Shown: piece by piece, positions 1 to 10,900 of the stretch
Layout of the letters: each line of letters starts with the position of its first letter
How positions within the stretch are numbered: the stretch's first letter is position 1
The notes under the pieces: model-generated
What the model saw: the letters and a program-made list of their open reading frames with translations, nothing else
Databases searched by the model: none
Told to the model about the DNA's origin: nothing
Assembly (NCBI GenBank): GCA_005223375.1
Contig: RXOD01004058.1
Coordinates: forward strand, 1 to 30,137
Source of the DNA: Amoebophrya sp. AT5.2
Lineage: Eukaryota > Sar > Dinophyceae > Syndiniales > Amoebophryaceae
DNA length: 30,137 nucleotides
Reading direction: 5' to 3'
Position numbers and translations under genes: made by a program

Positions 1-630
1 TGTCACAGTACCACACCTAGTAATTTAATCCGATTTTTATTAATTCTGTCGAAAAATAGCGATATTTATTGACGAAGACGAGCACGAGAAGTCCGATATT
101 ATTAGGCCCAAGCTATGAATCACGGCTGCTGGTGCTGCACACGGTCCTCGTCTTCAGGCATTGGAGTAGGTGTAGTCACTGCGTTTTTCATCGTGGCTAC
201 GCGCGAGGGCGAGGCTGCTCTTGCTCTACCTAGAGCTACTGACTGTTGGATGACCCACGCTGCGGGCGTGGAGACGCTGACGTATTTTCATGTTTTAGGT
301 TTACACTCTCTGCGCTCGAGAGAAGCTTTCGTGCCGGGTTCTCTCGCTCCACTGCACTGCCTTTTTTGCTTCTGTTCGCGCATCTTGCTGCTTTTGTCGG
401 AGAGAGCGGCGCTCGTCTACATCGTTTTTTGAACGCGTAGGCGTCGTCGCCCGTCTCGCACACACGTTCCTCCATGTAGTTGATCATTCATCAATTTCAA
501 ACTCCCATTTGTTTCTACTTCTACAATCATGAATATTGTTTTTTTAGCGAGCTGCACCTTGTTCGTTGTTCAATTTCTCCAGAAGCATGTGTCATTTTTT
601 GTTGGTCAAAATTCCTTCACTACGTTCTTT
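1..630. other. 3' flank of the mucin-like gene, no gene seen
   Basis: This stretch lies downstream of the stop codon of the minus-strand gene ending at 631. Short open frames exist on both strands (for example 115-432 on + and 236-487 on -). They are compositionally unremarkable, overlap one another and show no recognisable domain, signal peptide or membrane segment. I read it as 3' untranslated and intergenic sequence. Confidence 0.5.
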
Positions 631-3600
631 TTACTTTGCCCCTTGCTTGCTTTGGCAGCACAGCACGCAGACCGTCAGCACGCAGGAGCCGAGGGAAGCA
701 AGAGCTGCCAGAAGCATAAATGCGTGCTCCCCCCCACTTTCCGTGGAGACAATAACGTCCCCCGTAGCATTTCCACCGGCGGCGCCCTGCCCTGGAGCGC
801 GGCTCCTCCTCTCAACATCCGGAAGATAAGGATAACTCCCGCCCGGCAGTACGAATCCGCCGCCCAGCAGTCCTCCGGCGATTACTGGAACTTTTTCGTA
901 GCAGTGTCGCCATTGAATATCGAGTGAAGTAGAGGCCGCAGCATCCTCCATGAGCGACGGCACGGAGAAAAAGCTAACCACCGCGGCGGGGTCGTCGTAA
1001 TCAGAATCACCTACTTCATCTGCATTGCCGTCTGCCTTGCTGTCTGCGATTTCTTCTTGGAAGAGGTTTGTGAATGCGTCTGCGCAGAGAGTAATTGTGC
1101 TCGGGACGGCGACGGCCGACGCCGACGCATTTGATGTGCTAGCTGCACCGGAATAAATTTCCTGCACATCTTCGTCAAGCGCAAACTCTACCTCGCCAAC
1201 GACGTAGCCGGGAAGGGGCTCAACGGCGTCCCGCGCAGCCTGCTCCACCTTCCTCGACAAAACTGACATCCTGCGATGATCGATTGACGAAGAGCGATGT
1301 CCATTGATGCCGATCTTGTTCCGTCTCAACGGATCGGGATGCGGCCGCCGACGGTGAGCTCCGACCGATGAGATCGGGTCTTGGTTGCTCTCGACGTACT
1401 GGCCGCGGCTCCGACGACGGATTTTTCTGCGGCCACGCGACCGCTCGAGGAGTTCTACTTTACTTCTCCGCCCCCCCTGAAGAAGCCGCGCATCGTCGTC
1501 CCGGGGACCACTCGCCCCGTAAGCACGTCCGTCCCACCGGCCTTCGCGCCGAACCAGACCCTCGCCGGTGACGGTTTCCGCTTCAAGAAAGGACGAGACG
1601 TCTTCTTGTTCTTGCTCTTGCACCACACGGCCATTACTGTCAACGAGGAGGATATCATCGTCCTCTTCGGCTTGGCCTTGGTCGTGGTCTTCGAGGTCTT
1701 CAAGAAAGCCCGCGGTTTCCTCAACGTCCGCTTCCACCGTGCAGGAAAAGCAGTCCTCCAGCGTGAGCGAGACTTTTTTCGGCAACACAGCATTCTGACT
1801 CACCGCCATGAGCGTTGAAGCCACCAGTCCGCCGACGCTCTGGCAGAATGCCTCGCTGCAGTGCTCCGCAGCTGCTGGTTCCTCTACTTGCGAGGAAGGT
1901 TGGAAAGCTGTCAGCATACTGGCTGGGAAAAACATCACAGCAGAGAAGTCTAGCGCTGCGGGCTCTGTGCTCGACGGGTTCGAGTCCGACGCAATGATGA
2001 AAGCACCTGTTGTGGAGGAGGTAGCGGAGGTCGGCGCGTTGCTCAGGTTGCCATTCGCCGACGCCGTGCTACCAATTGCCGTGCTCGAGGTCGAGGTTGA
2101 CGTCTCCGTGCTACTAGTCGTGGCGGTTGTCGACGTGCTGGAGGTGGTTGTCGTTGTCGACGCCTCCGTGCTGGTAGTGCTAGTGGTTGTCGGTGTCGAC
2201 GACGTCTCCGTGATAGTGGTGGTTGTCGACGTGCTCGATGAACTTGTACTTGTCGACGTCACCGTGCTAGTCGTAGACGTCGAGTTCGAGGTTGTCGACG
2301 TCGTGCTACTGTTCTGCGCGCCCGGCGACGCCTCTGGTGGACTAGGCATCGTCGAATTGGAAGTCGCGTTAGCCGACTGTGTTGCGTTATCTGGTTAGAA
2401 ATGGGTGCGTTCGCGAGCGTCGGCGATCCTGGCGGATTGCACTAGGTGGCAGATTGCACTAGGTGGCGACAGTGTTAAGCCGCTCTGAACCGCCCGGTGA
2501 GATGCCCCATTGTAGGGGTAGAGGGCAGACGAGGCTTAGGGTGGGGGGTCCCGGTCCGACGCACTTCGGGAGGGAAGCCGTTGGGAGGTCTGGGGGGGGA
2601 GTAGTGGAACGCCACGGACTACAATGATGCTCGGGCCTCAAAGCAGGGCAAAATATGGCGCCTAGGGTTGCGATTCCTTGCCAGCTGCAGGGGGTTGCTG
2701 AACGCAGATGGCTGCTTTTCTGCTCCTGGGATCCTGGGGGGAAGCGTCCCCGTCCTCAAGGTCTTCGTCGTCATCGTCATCACCTGTTAGGGATATTTAA
2801 TCGCGATGCAATTTATCCTTCACGGAGCCCGGATCGCCGACGCCCGCGAACGCCGCTGACAACATAAGAGTCTGGCGCCGTCGTCGCGTTCGCTGGCGTT
2901 GTGTTACTGGGCGCCGTCGCGTTGGAAGTGGTCGCGTTTCCCGGCGATGCCGACGCCATGATGGCACTTGTTCCAGTGTTCCGGCTTAGTCTGCCGTTCT
3001 TTGCCTGAATCCTTGTGCCACTCACGGGTTCCGTGACACTATCAGGAGGAGGCGCCGCATGTTCATCCCAGCTGCTCTCGTCCTCGCTACCTACCGATGC
3101 TTCGATTGGTGCTGTTCTTGGCATCGTTCGTAGTGGAATCTCATTTTGAGCCACCATCTTATCCGACGCACCTCCCCGCGTGGTGACGCTTTTGTAATTT
3201 TCACCGAGGAAGAAAATTCGCAGCAGCTCGTCTGAGCAGGAGTCAATCAACGAATCAAGGTCCACGTTGTCACCTAGTGGAGGACCGCGGTCGTCATCTT
3301 CCGAAGATGATGAATCTTTCTCATTCTGTTTCTTCCCGTCGCCGTCCAACAGGCTGTCGATTAGTCTGTCCGCGCACGTGGATTCCCGCTCGCACCATTT
3401 CACGAAACCCAGGGCCCGCTCCGTGGTGGTGATGGTCGCCGCTTGCTCGTGGCTGCTGTGCTGGACGAGGTTTGCGCTGGACAATGGTGATGTTCCTCGC
3501 ACCACGGCAGGAAACACAACTTTCTGCATGTACTCCGAGAGCCGACAGACGCTCGTGACTTTCTCCGTCCTGCAGAGGTCGATGAAGGTGTCTTTGCCGT

Positions 3601-3784
3601 GCCGCGTGCCGCAACGAGTGTCACGAATTTTGGCCACGCAATCCGCGATGTTCGTGCACGGAGCACCAGCCACGGTGAGGTGCTGCGATAAAAGTGCCGC
3701 TTGAATTACCAGCACAAAAAACCGGCCCAGAAGCCACAGGGGCACGAAAAATGATGCTGGTGCTGCTGGTGGTCGCATTTTCAT
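631..3784 (-). CDS. Mucin-like type I membrane glycoprotein, two exons
   Basis: Exon 1 runs 3784 to about 2870 and exon 2 about 2388 to 631; joined they give about 890 residues. Visible in order: a hydrophobic signal peptide (FFVPLWLLGRFFVLVIQAAL, near residues 12-31); a Cys-containing region to about residue 190; an acidic linker; a run of N-glycosylation sequons (NAT, NTT, NST); a roughly 90-residue Ser/Thr tract; an acidic segment; an Arg-rich segment; and one C-terminal membrane span (AFMLLAALASLGSCVLTVCV) followed by a six-residue tail SKQGAK. This predicts a surface protein with a heavily glycosylated stalk. The two exons are joined because the NAT-type sequon run at the end of exon 1 continues at the start of exon 2 in the same frame. 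The intron is an inverted-repeat element. I recognise no named family. If the parts are separate genes, exon 2 would lack a signal peptide. Confidence 0.6.
2389..2875 (-). mobile_element. Introner-like insertion with terminal inverted repeats (IE1)
   Basis: A 23-bp inverted repeat with one mismatch lies at 2407-2429 and 2831-2853 (key sequence GCGTTCGCGRGCGTCGGCGA). Just outside it, the minus strand carries direct repeats CCAGAC (2875-2870) and CCAGAT (2394-2389), both read as Pro-Asp in the coding frame. Removing 481 bp joins the flanks in frame. Inside, a 15-bp direct repeat (attgcactaggtggc) occurs twice near 2436-2468, and a small hairpin CCCC-N-GGGG lies at 2505-2520. A GT-AG alternative also keeps the frame: donor GTGAAGG near 2824 and acceptor CTAACCAG ending near 2391. 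The true splice sites are therefore open. The architecture matches introner elements with inverted repeats and target-site-like direct repeats. Confidence 0.65.
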
Positions 3785-5237
3785 TGATTGATGGAATTAA
3801 GAATTTGGTCGATGTCCTCCACCTCGAGCTCCTTCTAGAATTCCCCCACAACCCACTTCTCCGATAGACGTAGATGTGCTTGTGCCTGTGCAGCTCCAGC
3901 TGCAGCTGCACCAGCACCTGCAGCTAGTGCCAGAACTTCTAGCGCGCTGTGATAGGGTTAGGGTGGAACTGGAACTAGAACTAGAACAGCACGCGGCATC
4001 AAATCAATCGCATTCGATGGCTCGATATTTGCTCATCCTCCTTGCCTCTTGTCGACGTGGACCACGAAGGTGAATCTCTCAGCTACCGTCCTCGAGCACT
4101 CACTCTGCCGACCTCTTGTTCAGCGATGCCACACATCTGGAGCGACAAAAGAGTGCGAAGAACGGATAGAGGTTCTTCCGTATAAAAAGTAGCAACGCGG
4201 TGCCCTCAACCCCCCAGTCAGTGTTTCCAGAAACAAAAGCCAAAATGAATCGTTGTGACGATGAATAGAGCGCTAGTGCTACTCACTCTAGCACGTTCCA
4301 AAGCGTTTGTTACTACCGCGTTTCAGATCTTCAGCACGCAGAGGTATCGGAAAGTTTTGGAACCGACGGATGTTGATGTATCAGAGCACTGAACAAGAGC
4401 TGGAGGCCTCTGTCGTATTTCATCTGATGGTCAGCGACGCTGTCAGCAACACGCCAGATCGGACGCTGCACCGCGCGGCTCAGGCCGCCACGGAAAGGAG
4501 ACAGAAGAATGCGGCTTTTGTTTTGGTGATTCGAAAAATTCTCATTCATTTTGTTTTGTCTCGTGTGACGTGGATGTGCAGGCTGGGAGTGCCAATAAGC
4601 TCTGCGAATCCATCGTCCTACGGGCGAGTCACGTCTGTTCCGGTCACCGTCACCAGCAGTTTCAGACTGTCCTCTAAGAGGCCCCTGCTTTAAGATTCAA
4701 AAGCGTTCTCTTAAAGCGCAGTCTTGTAAATCTTCGGCGTTAAACTTGAAGACGCGATTTTCATTTTAGTGAATGAGTACTCAGAAGAAGCATTCGCTGC
4801 AAGACAAAGACCAGATGAAAAGTACCGCACTGCCTCAATCATGTAAGTATGATCATGCATGGCTCAGTCCTGCCAAAAGAGCTCTGTACAATACCAGTGC
4901 GTACTGCAGCAGCAGCTAGTCACATAGAAACCACTGACACACTATGATGACAGCTACTTCTACGACATATGTACATCAGCCCCCATGGCATTTTCACGAC
5001 AAGACTTCGCTTCATCCGTGAATTGCCGATGGAGGAACGGACCAAAACTCACTTTTACCGAAAAACTTCTCCGTGTTCGTGTGCCACTCCCTGCCCTCTC
5101 CTCTCAGCAACAGCATCTAGATCTACTTTCTTAGATTCAAACTAGGCTCACTCGTCCTGAGAGAACTGTGACTGATTCGAATGGAAGTTGTAGAATACTA
5201 TACTTAGGATCAAACACAAACTCCGCGTGCAGCGGCC
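3785..5237. other. 1.45-kb intergenic region
   Basis: This region separates the mucin-like gene from the 3' end of the next gene upstream (5238-6902). It has lower GC than the genes. The + strand frame at 4307-4693 and the minus frame at 4331-4549 overlap each other and look like chance open frames. There is a 6-bp hairpin at about 4276-4294 (GTGCTA / TAGCAC). I see no RNA gene. Confidence 0.4.
3888..3985. repeat. Low-complexity tract 5' of the mucin-like gene
   Basis: The + strand shows short iterated units: cagctccagctgcagctgca and related CAG/CTG-rich steps, then ggaactggaactagaactag. It sits about 100-200 bp upstream of the start codon at 3784, so it may belong to the 5' leader or promoter. 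One telomere-like heptamer (agggtta) occurs here, but only once. Confidence 0.5.
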
Positions 5238-6902
5238 TTACTGCCGTCCATCGTGCGACATGACCACATCGTCGAAGAACGCGCGCTTCGGCAGCTGCTT
5301 CTTTCCGCCCTCCACGCCGGCGACGTTCTCGACCTCCACCATTTCGTCTAGGGCTGCATCGATGATTTTCTTGTACACCGCCATCGCCGCGCCGCCTTTG
5401 CCACTCCGCTTCCCGGAGGCCGCGTCCCGCGGCCAGTGCAGCGCCGCGCCCAACTTCTCCAGCACGAGCACCTTGATCGGATTTTTGTACAACAGCTGCT
5501 CCCGGATCGCGGCGTCCAGAGCGGCGACGACAGAGGCTTGGAGGGAAGCTTTGAAGAAGTTCAAGTTCTCGGTCGCGTACTTGTTCAGAGTGGGCGAACT
5601 CTGGGACACGGGGGAAGCCTCAGTCGACAACGGCACGTTGGACACGTTTCCGTTGGGTGCGGGGACGAAGAGCAGGGCGGCGATTTTGTGTCCGTCTTTC
5701 CTCATGTTGGGGTACGCTTTTCCCGTCAGTTTCGGCGTCGCTTTGTCAGGGTTCTGCATTTTCTTTCCAGCATGGTCGTCCTTCTTGATCTTCCACAGCT
5801 GCGGCGTGGCCTTCTCCTGCCCAATCCTCGCGTAGCGCACCACCCAGCAGTCGGCGAAAGAAACCGGGTTTCTCGTGTGCACGTAGTCCACGCCCTGAAC
5901 CGTCTCATACGAGTTCTTCCGGTGCTTAGTGGGATTGGTGTGGACGAGGAGACCCCACTTCCCTTGCAAAGCCTTGTTGAACAGCTCCAAAACCCGGTCT
6001 GCGGCAGGGTTCCGCTTTTCGACGAACTTTTTGTGAGTGATGGCGGGGTACGCGCGAACTTGGTGGACGTACCAGTTGGACACGACGCTGCCTTCCTCAT
6101 CGTCGTGCCCGTTGTGGATCTGCTCGATGTTCGCCTCCGCAGTGGTCTTTCCACCGTCAGCCTCATTGATTTTCGACATGACTCCGCCTGGCAGACCGCC
6201 GTCTGCTGCGACGACGATCGCGATTTCACGAGCGTTCACCAGGGCCTTGGGTTTGGCCGTGTCCGCGTACTTCTCCGACGTGACCAAGTCGTGCACTAAG
6301 TTTTGGGCCTTGATCATCTTGCTGCTGCCAACCTTGGCTTTCGCGTTCATCACAAACCTCAGCTTCGCGCCTCCCTTCCCCTTCGCCCCCGCGCGCTCTT
6401 CGGCCGCCTTGAGCACCGCCCGCACGTGCTTCTGCATCTTCGCGTCTTTTTCGTCGACGTGCTTGGCCGCGTCAATGTGCAGCGGGAACGCCTTCAAGCT
6501 CGACCGGGTGGCCTCTTCGGTCACGTCCTTCTCGTAGTCCTGTTCCGCCAAAAACTGCTGGTAGTCCCTACGGTACTCGATGTACTGCGTTCCAAGCATC
6601 TCAGCCACGCCCGTAACCTCGTTTTGCGGACCGCCGACCCACTTCGCCAGGGCCTGCTGCTGCGGGTCCTTCACCGGGGGCTTCGGCACCGGTTTCGGCA
6701 CAACCGGGGGGGTGGGAGGCTTGATCACGACCTCTTCGCCCGGCTTGATGACCACCTCTTTGCCCGGCTTGATGCCCTTTCCGTTGCCTTTGTCCTTGCC
6801 CGCATTGCCGAAGTGCACCGACAGACCGATGACCGTCCCGATCAAGACCACGGCGCCCGCCGCAATCAGGGCGATGGCGAGACAACTCAGCTTCTTGCAC
6901 AT
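5238..6902 (-). CDS. N-terminally anchored protein with divergent macrodomain-like region
   Basis: 554 residues without an intron. Residues 5-31 form one hydrophobic segment (LSCLAIALIAAGAVVLIGTV and onward) after a short basic start, so a signal anchor or uncleaved signal peptide is likely. Residues 32-80 are a Gly/Lys/Pro linker with a duplicated KPGxEVVI unit. The rest is a folded-looking alpha/beta region. Residues 226-280 (IAIVVAADGGLPGG ... DDEEGSVVSNWY), TVQGVDY (334-340), FADCWVV (349-355), AALLFVPAPNG (408-418) and an alternating helix/strand pattern near 448-482 recall the macrodomain-like DUF4804/MavL-type module of alveolate and bacterial proteins. The glycine loop typical of ADP-ribose binding is not evident; KLGAALHWPRD takes its place, so activity is doubtful. 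The family call is from memory of patterns, not a search. The start at 6902 is supported by the hydrophobic segment directly after it. Confidence 0.75.
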   Translation of the reverse strand: MCKKLSCLAIALIAAGAVVLIGTVIGLSVHFGNAGKDKGNGKGIKPGKEVVIKPGEEVVIKPPTPPVVPKPVPKPPVKDPQQQALAKWVGGPQNEVTGVAEMLGTQYIEYRRDYQQFLAEQDYEKDVTEEATRSSLKAFPLHIDAAKHVDEKDAKMQKHVRAVLKAAEERAGAKGKGGAKLRFVMNAKAKVGSSKMIKAQNLVHDLVTSEKYADTAKPKALVNAREIAIVVAADGGLPGGVMSKINEADGGKTTAEANIEQIHNGHDDEEGSVVSNWYVHQVRAYPAITHKKFVEKRNPAADRVLELFNKALQGKWGLLVHTNPTKHRKNSYETVQGVDYVHTRNPVSFADCWVVRYARIGQEKATPQLWKIKKDDHAGKKMQNPDKATPKLTGKAYPNMRKDGHKIAALLFVPAPNGNVSNVPLSTEASPVSQSSPTLNKYATENLNFFKASLQASVVAALDAAIREQLLYKNPIKVLVLEKLGAALHWPRDAASGKRSGKGGAAMAVYKKIIDAALDEMVEVENVAGVEGGKKQLPKRAFFDDVVMSHDGRQ

Positions 6903-7978
6903 GTTGTTGGAGGAGGTGGATATGGAGTTCGAGGATGGAAAAACTTCTCAACAACGAAAATATGGGCTCGATGCTCGTTGAAGTTAGTTTCGCTCGACGT
7001 AAGCTCGTATTGGATGCAGTGGAGAGGTAGATGTAGATTGGATTTGGAAATCGCTCACGCTCAGAAGTGTTCACTAGTGGATGGTCGTCCTCGTGTCATC
7101 AGCTGCCTTGCTTGTTTCCTTTCGTGTAAATTTATTTGAGAACGAGTAGCAGTACACAAGTGAAACAAGCGTTTTCCTGCTGAACCTGATCCTGAAACAC
7201 AACAGCGACAAGGAACTTGCTATCCACGGGAGATCACTGATGCTGATCGCTTCCTGAGATGATTAACATACAAGGCGCTCTCGCTGGTGCAGCTGCTTCC
7301 TGGGCGGACCACCGGTTAGAGTTTCCTGATGCACTTCGACCTTGTAGTTCCTGAACGAATCGGTTGTGTGGTACTGAAGCCGACTCATGCTTCTGCTTGC
7401 TATCCACGGTAGATCAAGGCGTAATGAGATGAGAGACCCAAACAAAGCCATGACACCAGAAGATTGGTTATGGTTCCTGAGGTGATTAATAAGGTGCTCC
7501 CGCTGGTGCAGCTGCTTCCTGGAGGTAGTCGGAGTCGGACCACCACTGAGAATTTCCTGATGCACTTCCTTGTTCCTGAACGAATCAGCTGTGCTACTGA
7601 CTCACCATGATCCTGATCCTGAGTTTCAAGTTTAGTAGGCACAGCGTTGTCAGAGTGAGCTTCAGTTAAACTTAAGGCATGGGAAAGGATTCATGATGCT
7701 GAAGACCGACAGCAGGTACTCGAAGCATCGGAAGCTCCACATCCAGGCCGCAAGGGGGAATCCAGGAACATCAGCATTCTCCCAAGATAAAACAAAAGAA
7801 GTAGATCCTCTGGAAACGAAAAAGTCGCGATGACTCGCTCGGGGGCTCGAGCAATCACCGTGGGACATATCATCACAGAAACAGCTCCGACGTAACGTAC
7901 TAAATCAATGCTGAAGGCCGCCTTCTCTTTCGTCAAAAAAAAATAGGTAGACTGCAATGAACACAACCGTTATATTCA
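6903..7978. other. Intergenic region holding a diverged tandem duplication
   Basis: This region lies between the start of the anchored protein gene (6902) and the stop of the 1152-residue gene (7979). Apart from the duplication at 7219-7600, I see no gene. Minus-strand frames at 7263-7565 and 7662-7966 follow the repeat or overlap each other and lack features of real proteins. Confidence 0.45.
7219..7600. repeat. Two-copy diverged tandem repeat
   Basis: Copy 1 starts at 7219 and copy 2 at 7399, both with gctatccacgg followed by agatca. Later shared blocks are gctggtgcagctgcttcctg (about 7283 and 7502), tttcctgatgcacttc (about 7322 and 7553) and ttcctgaacgaatc (about 7349 and 7574). Spacing grows from 180 to about 220 bp because copy 2 carries roughly 40 extra bases after its first block. 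Several copies of a short cctga word are scattered through both. The position is intergenic and the function unknown. Confidence 0.7.
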
Positions 7979-10900
7979 TCATGGGCTGCTCGTCTTCGTG
8001 TTCGTTTTCGACCCACTTCTGGAAGATGCGGTGCTTTCCGGAATGACCAGCTCAAAGATGTGGTCTGGCAAGTTTTCCTGCAGCTTGTCCAGCCACTCAA
8101 CCAACTTCGGGTACCCATCTAGCGAGCCCGCCTTGCGCGCAAAATTCCGCAGCAGCTTTCCCAAGTCCGCGGCCGCCTCCTCTTCCCCACCGGCCGCTCC
8201 GAAGCTTTCGACTTGTGCCGGTCGTTTCACCAGCGCGAACGCTACCGCCGGGAACAGGCTTTTGCCCCTCGCCCCTTCGAACGCGTGCATGAAATTCAAA
8301 ATCGCGAGGTAGGGGAGCGCTCTAGAAATCGTCTCGTTCCGGAAAATGATCGACTCCAGCTGCGCAGGAACTTCTTTCTGGACCAACTTCTGCAGCGGGA
8401 GCAGTTCGGTGGCGGCGGCGGCAGCGGACTGCTGATGCGGTTGCGGCAACAAGCTCGTGAGCAGGTCCTTGACGATCTCACTGAGTTGGACGATAGGAAG
8501 GCGCTCGCCACTGATCACGGAGGAGGAGCTAACGCCGTCTGTATTCATCTTTGCTTCACTCGTGCTGGTGGGATCAAGATCTGCTGCAGTTGTTCCAGCA
8601 ACTGGTGAATCTCCACGACCTGCTGTGGCCTCGTCCACGATTTCTCTCTTGTTTTCCTCGTTTGCAATTGCAAGTGCTCCAGCTGCGGCAGCTGCCCCCA
8701 CGAACGTCTTCACGGTGCTCGCTTTCTGCAGGAAGTGGCAGAATCCAACCATCTCGTGCACCAAATCCCCGAGACACACCAAACCGTGATCTAAATCCCG
8801 TCCCGTCCCGGCGACTTTCCCCTTCAGATTCGAAGCCAGGCCCCGGTACTTGTGCACTATTTGGGCGCAGGTCCATTCTGACCAGGAGTATTGGTACACG
8901 CTGGAGTCGCGCGCGAGCGGACCACCAGAGTTTTTACCGGATCCCACAGCTGTTTTACCCGGCGTGTTGGACAACTGGTGGAGCCGGCGACGCTTCATTT
9001 TCGCACTGTTTCCCGGCGTGTGCTGCTGGCTCGCATTCGCGAGGGACGAGGTGCGTTTTTTTCCACCGAAGCAGGACACCCCAGCCGTGGACGCAGAAGA
9101 TGAAGAAGTAGAGGCGGCTTTCTTATCGAGAGGGGCGGCAACGTCGAGACGCGTGCTCCGGTCGAAAGCCGAGGAGCGAGGGAGCTGCGAGCGCGGAGCG
9201 GCGAAATCTTCGACGTTCCCGCCGAATTCGTTGTCTGACTCATCGAACACCACGGTGCGTCGGCACCGCGACGACGAGTTGTCGTGCTGCTGACAAGGTG
9301 AAAATTTTTCTTCTTCATCGGCCGCCCATCGGTCTTCATCCACTCCACCGCCCACCCCCGCGCCCGCGGGTGCCATCACGACCAGCCACTGTCTTTCCCC
9401 CTCCGCGATGATTGCCTTCATTTTCTCCTCTCCAGACCCCGCGGCCAATTCCTCCAGCCGCTTGCGGCAGGCCTCCCCAACCGCGATCGCGTGCGCGGTC
9501 TCGAAAAGCGTCTCCGCGTCGAGCCGCTTGCGCAGTTTCGGGTTGTCCCACACCGAGTACGACGTATACGTCTTCATCCGGACCAGCACCGGGTGGTTCA
9601 CGATCAGGCTCGGGACTGTGCTCGTATTCGTCCCACCCCACCTCTGCTCGAGGATCTCGCGGAACGCCTCGCAGTACAGCCGATCGGATTGCGCGGCGAC
9701 CTTCGCCGCTGTGATTTCCGCACCGGGCACCGAACCGGCCGCGGGGGCGGAGTAGACACATCCTTCCAGCAGTTCTTTGATTCGGATGTGCAGAAAGGCA
9801 GCTGCCTTGGAGGTGGTGTCCAATTGCTTGCCGTCGTCGCCATCCGGCGCGAGGGGGCTAGCACGATCAGCTTCGCCCCCAATTGCCGAATTAATGTTTG
9901 CTGCGGGTAGCGGTAGCTCCTCTCCATCGGTCACCGCTACCTCCTCCTGCTTCGCACCGAGGTCGGTGCTCCCGACCAGAATTTCTTTCCCTGCGACAAC
10001 GAACGCGGCCCTGTTCCCTGCACCAGCGTTCCCTGTTTCTTCCAGCGGCGACGCGTCATCGTCGAAATTCTCCTCCTTGACCCAGCTGCGGAACGAAGAT
10101 CCGACTTTGGAAGGTGTCGGCAGCTTCTCCAACGCACTGCCCAGAAGAAGACTCTTCTTGTTCGAACTCTTCGCCGCAGCCGGAAACACGCTGTCGGAGA
10201 ACGTCAAATTATCCTCACCGGTCTTCTTTTTCGCGCCGCCCCCACGAACTCCCGTGTTGGTGGTGCTGCGCGGCGCGCGCATGCCACTTGTCGTCGCGCC
10301 TCGCCGGCCTGTGCCGTACACTGCCGTGACAGTCTTGGCACTCAGCAAATGCTGCGAGTCGTGATCCCCAGCACTTGTACATCCAGGGGGGCTCCCGCGT
10401 AAATCTCCAGCACCGCCCTCCTCCAAAACCTCTTCAATGGTTTCCATCTTCGTGATCTCCACGCGCTCCTGAATTTTCAAATCCGCGAGCTTCCGCTCTT
10501 TCCGCATGCTCTCAGGCGTGGCGAAGGCGCGGAATGGATCGTTGATTTTCAGGTTTTTGTTTTTGGCCCTTGCTTGACCATGACCAGCACGCGCCGGCGA
10601 CATAAAGCTGATTTCCTGCAGAACTTTCGCCATGCGCTTGTCGTGCGGCGAGGGTTTGGCCAGGCTCAAGTCTAGATCCAGGCTCAGAGACGGGGGCGCA
10701 GCTAGATGAAGACCCGAAGAGCCAGCGGAAGCGGAAGCTCCTGCCGCGGGTTCGAATTCCCCTTTTTCGACCAAGATTTTTTCGTTATTTTTCCCGCCTG
10801 GCGGCTGCGGAGGGACAAACGACGAGGAGGACGAGGACCCAAAACAAGCCGCAAAAAGATCGTTGCCGGGAGGTCCTCCTGCAAAACTGTCTTCCGCCTG

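Noticed and set aside
1808..2398. 196-residue + strand frame rich in Val and Asp
   Set aside because: It is the antisense shadow of the Ser/Thr tract of the mucin-like gene; the repeated hydrophobic pattern is a by-product of ACN/TCN codons read backwards.
2663..2790. Small Asp-rich exon between the two exons of the mucin-like gene
   Set aside because: It is bounded by an AT-rich 40-bp stretch with GT and AG ends and can be read in frame, but it falls within the inverted-repeat element and needs a GC donor; kept only as a possible cassette exon.
3951..3963. Telomere-like agggttaggg
   Set aside because: Only about one and a half units, in a low-complexity tract.
4307..4693. 128-residue + strand frame in the largest intergenic region
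   Set aside because: Opposite to all other genes, overlapped by a minus frame, with no signal peptide, domain or compositional likeness to the genes in the window.
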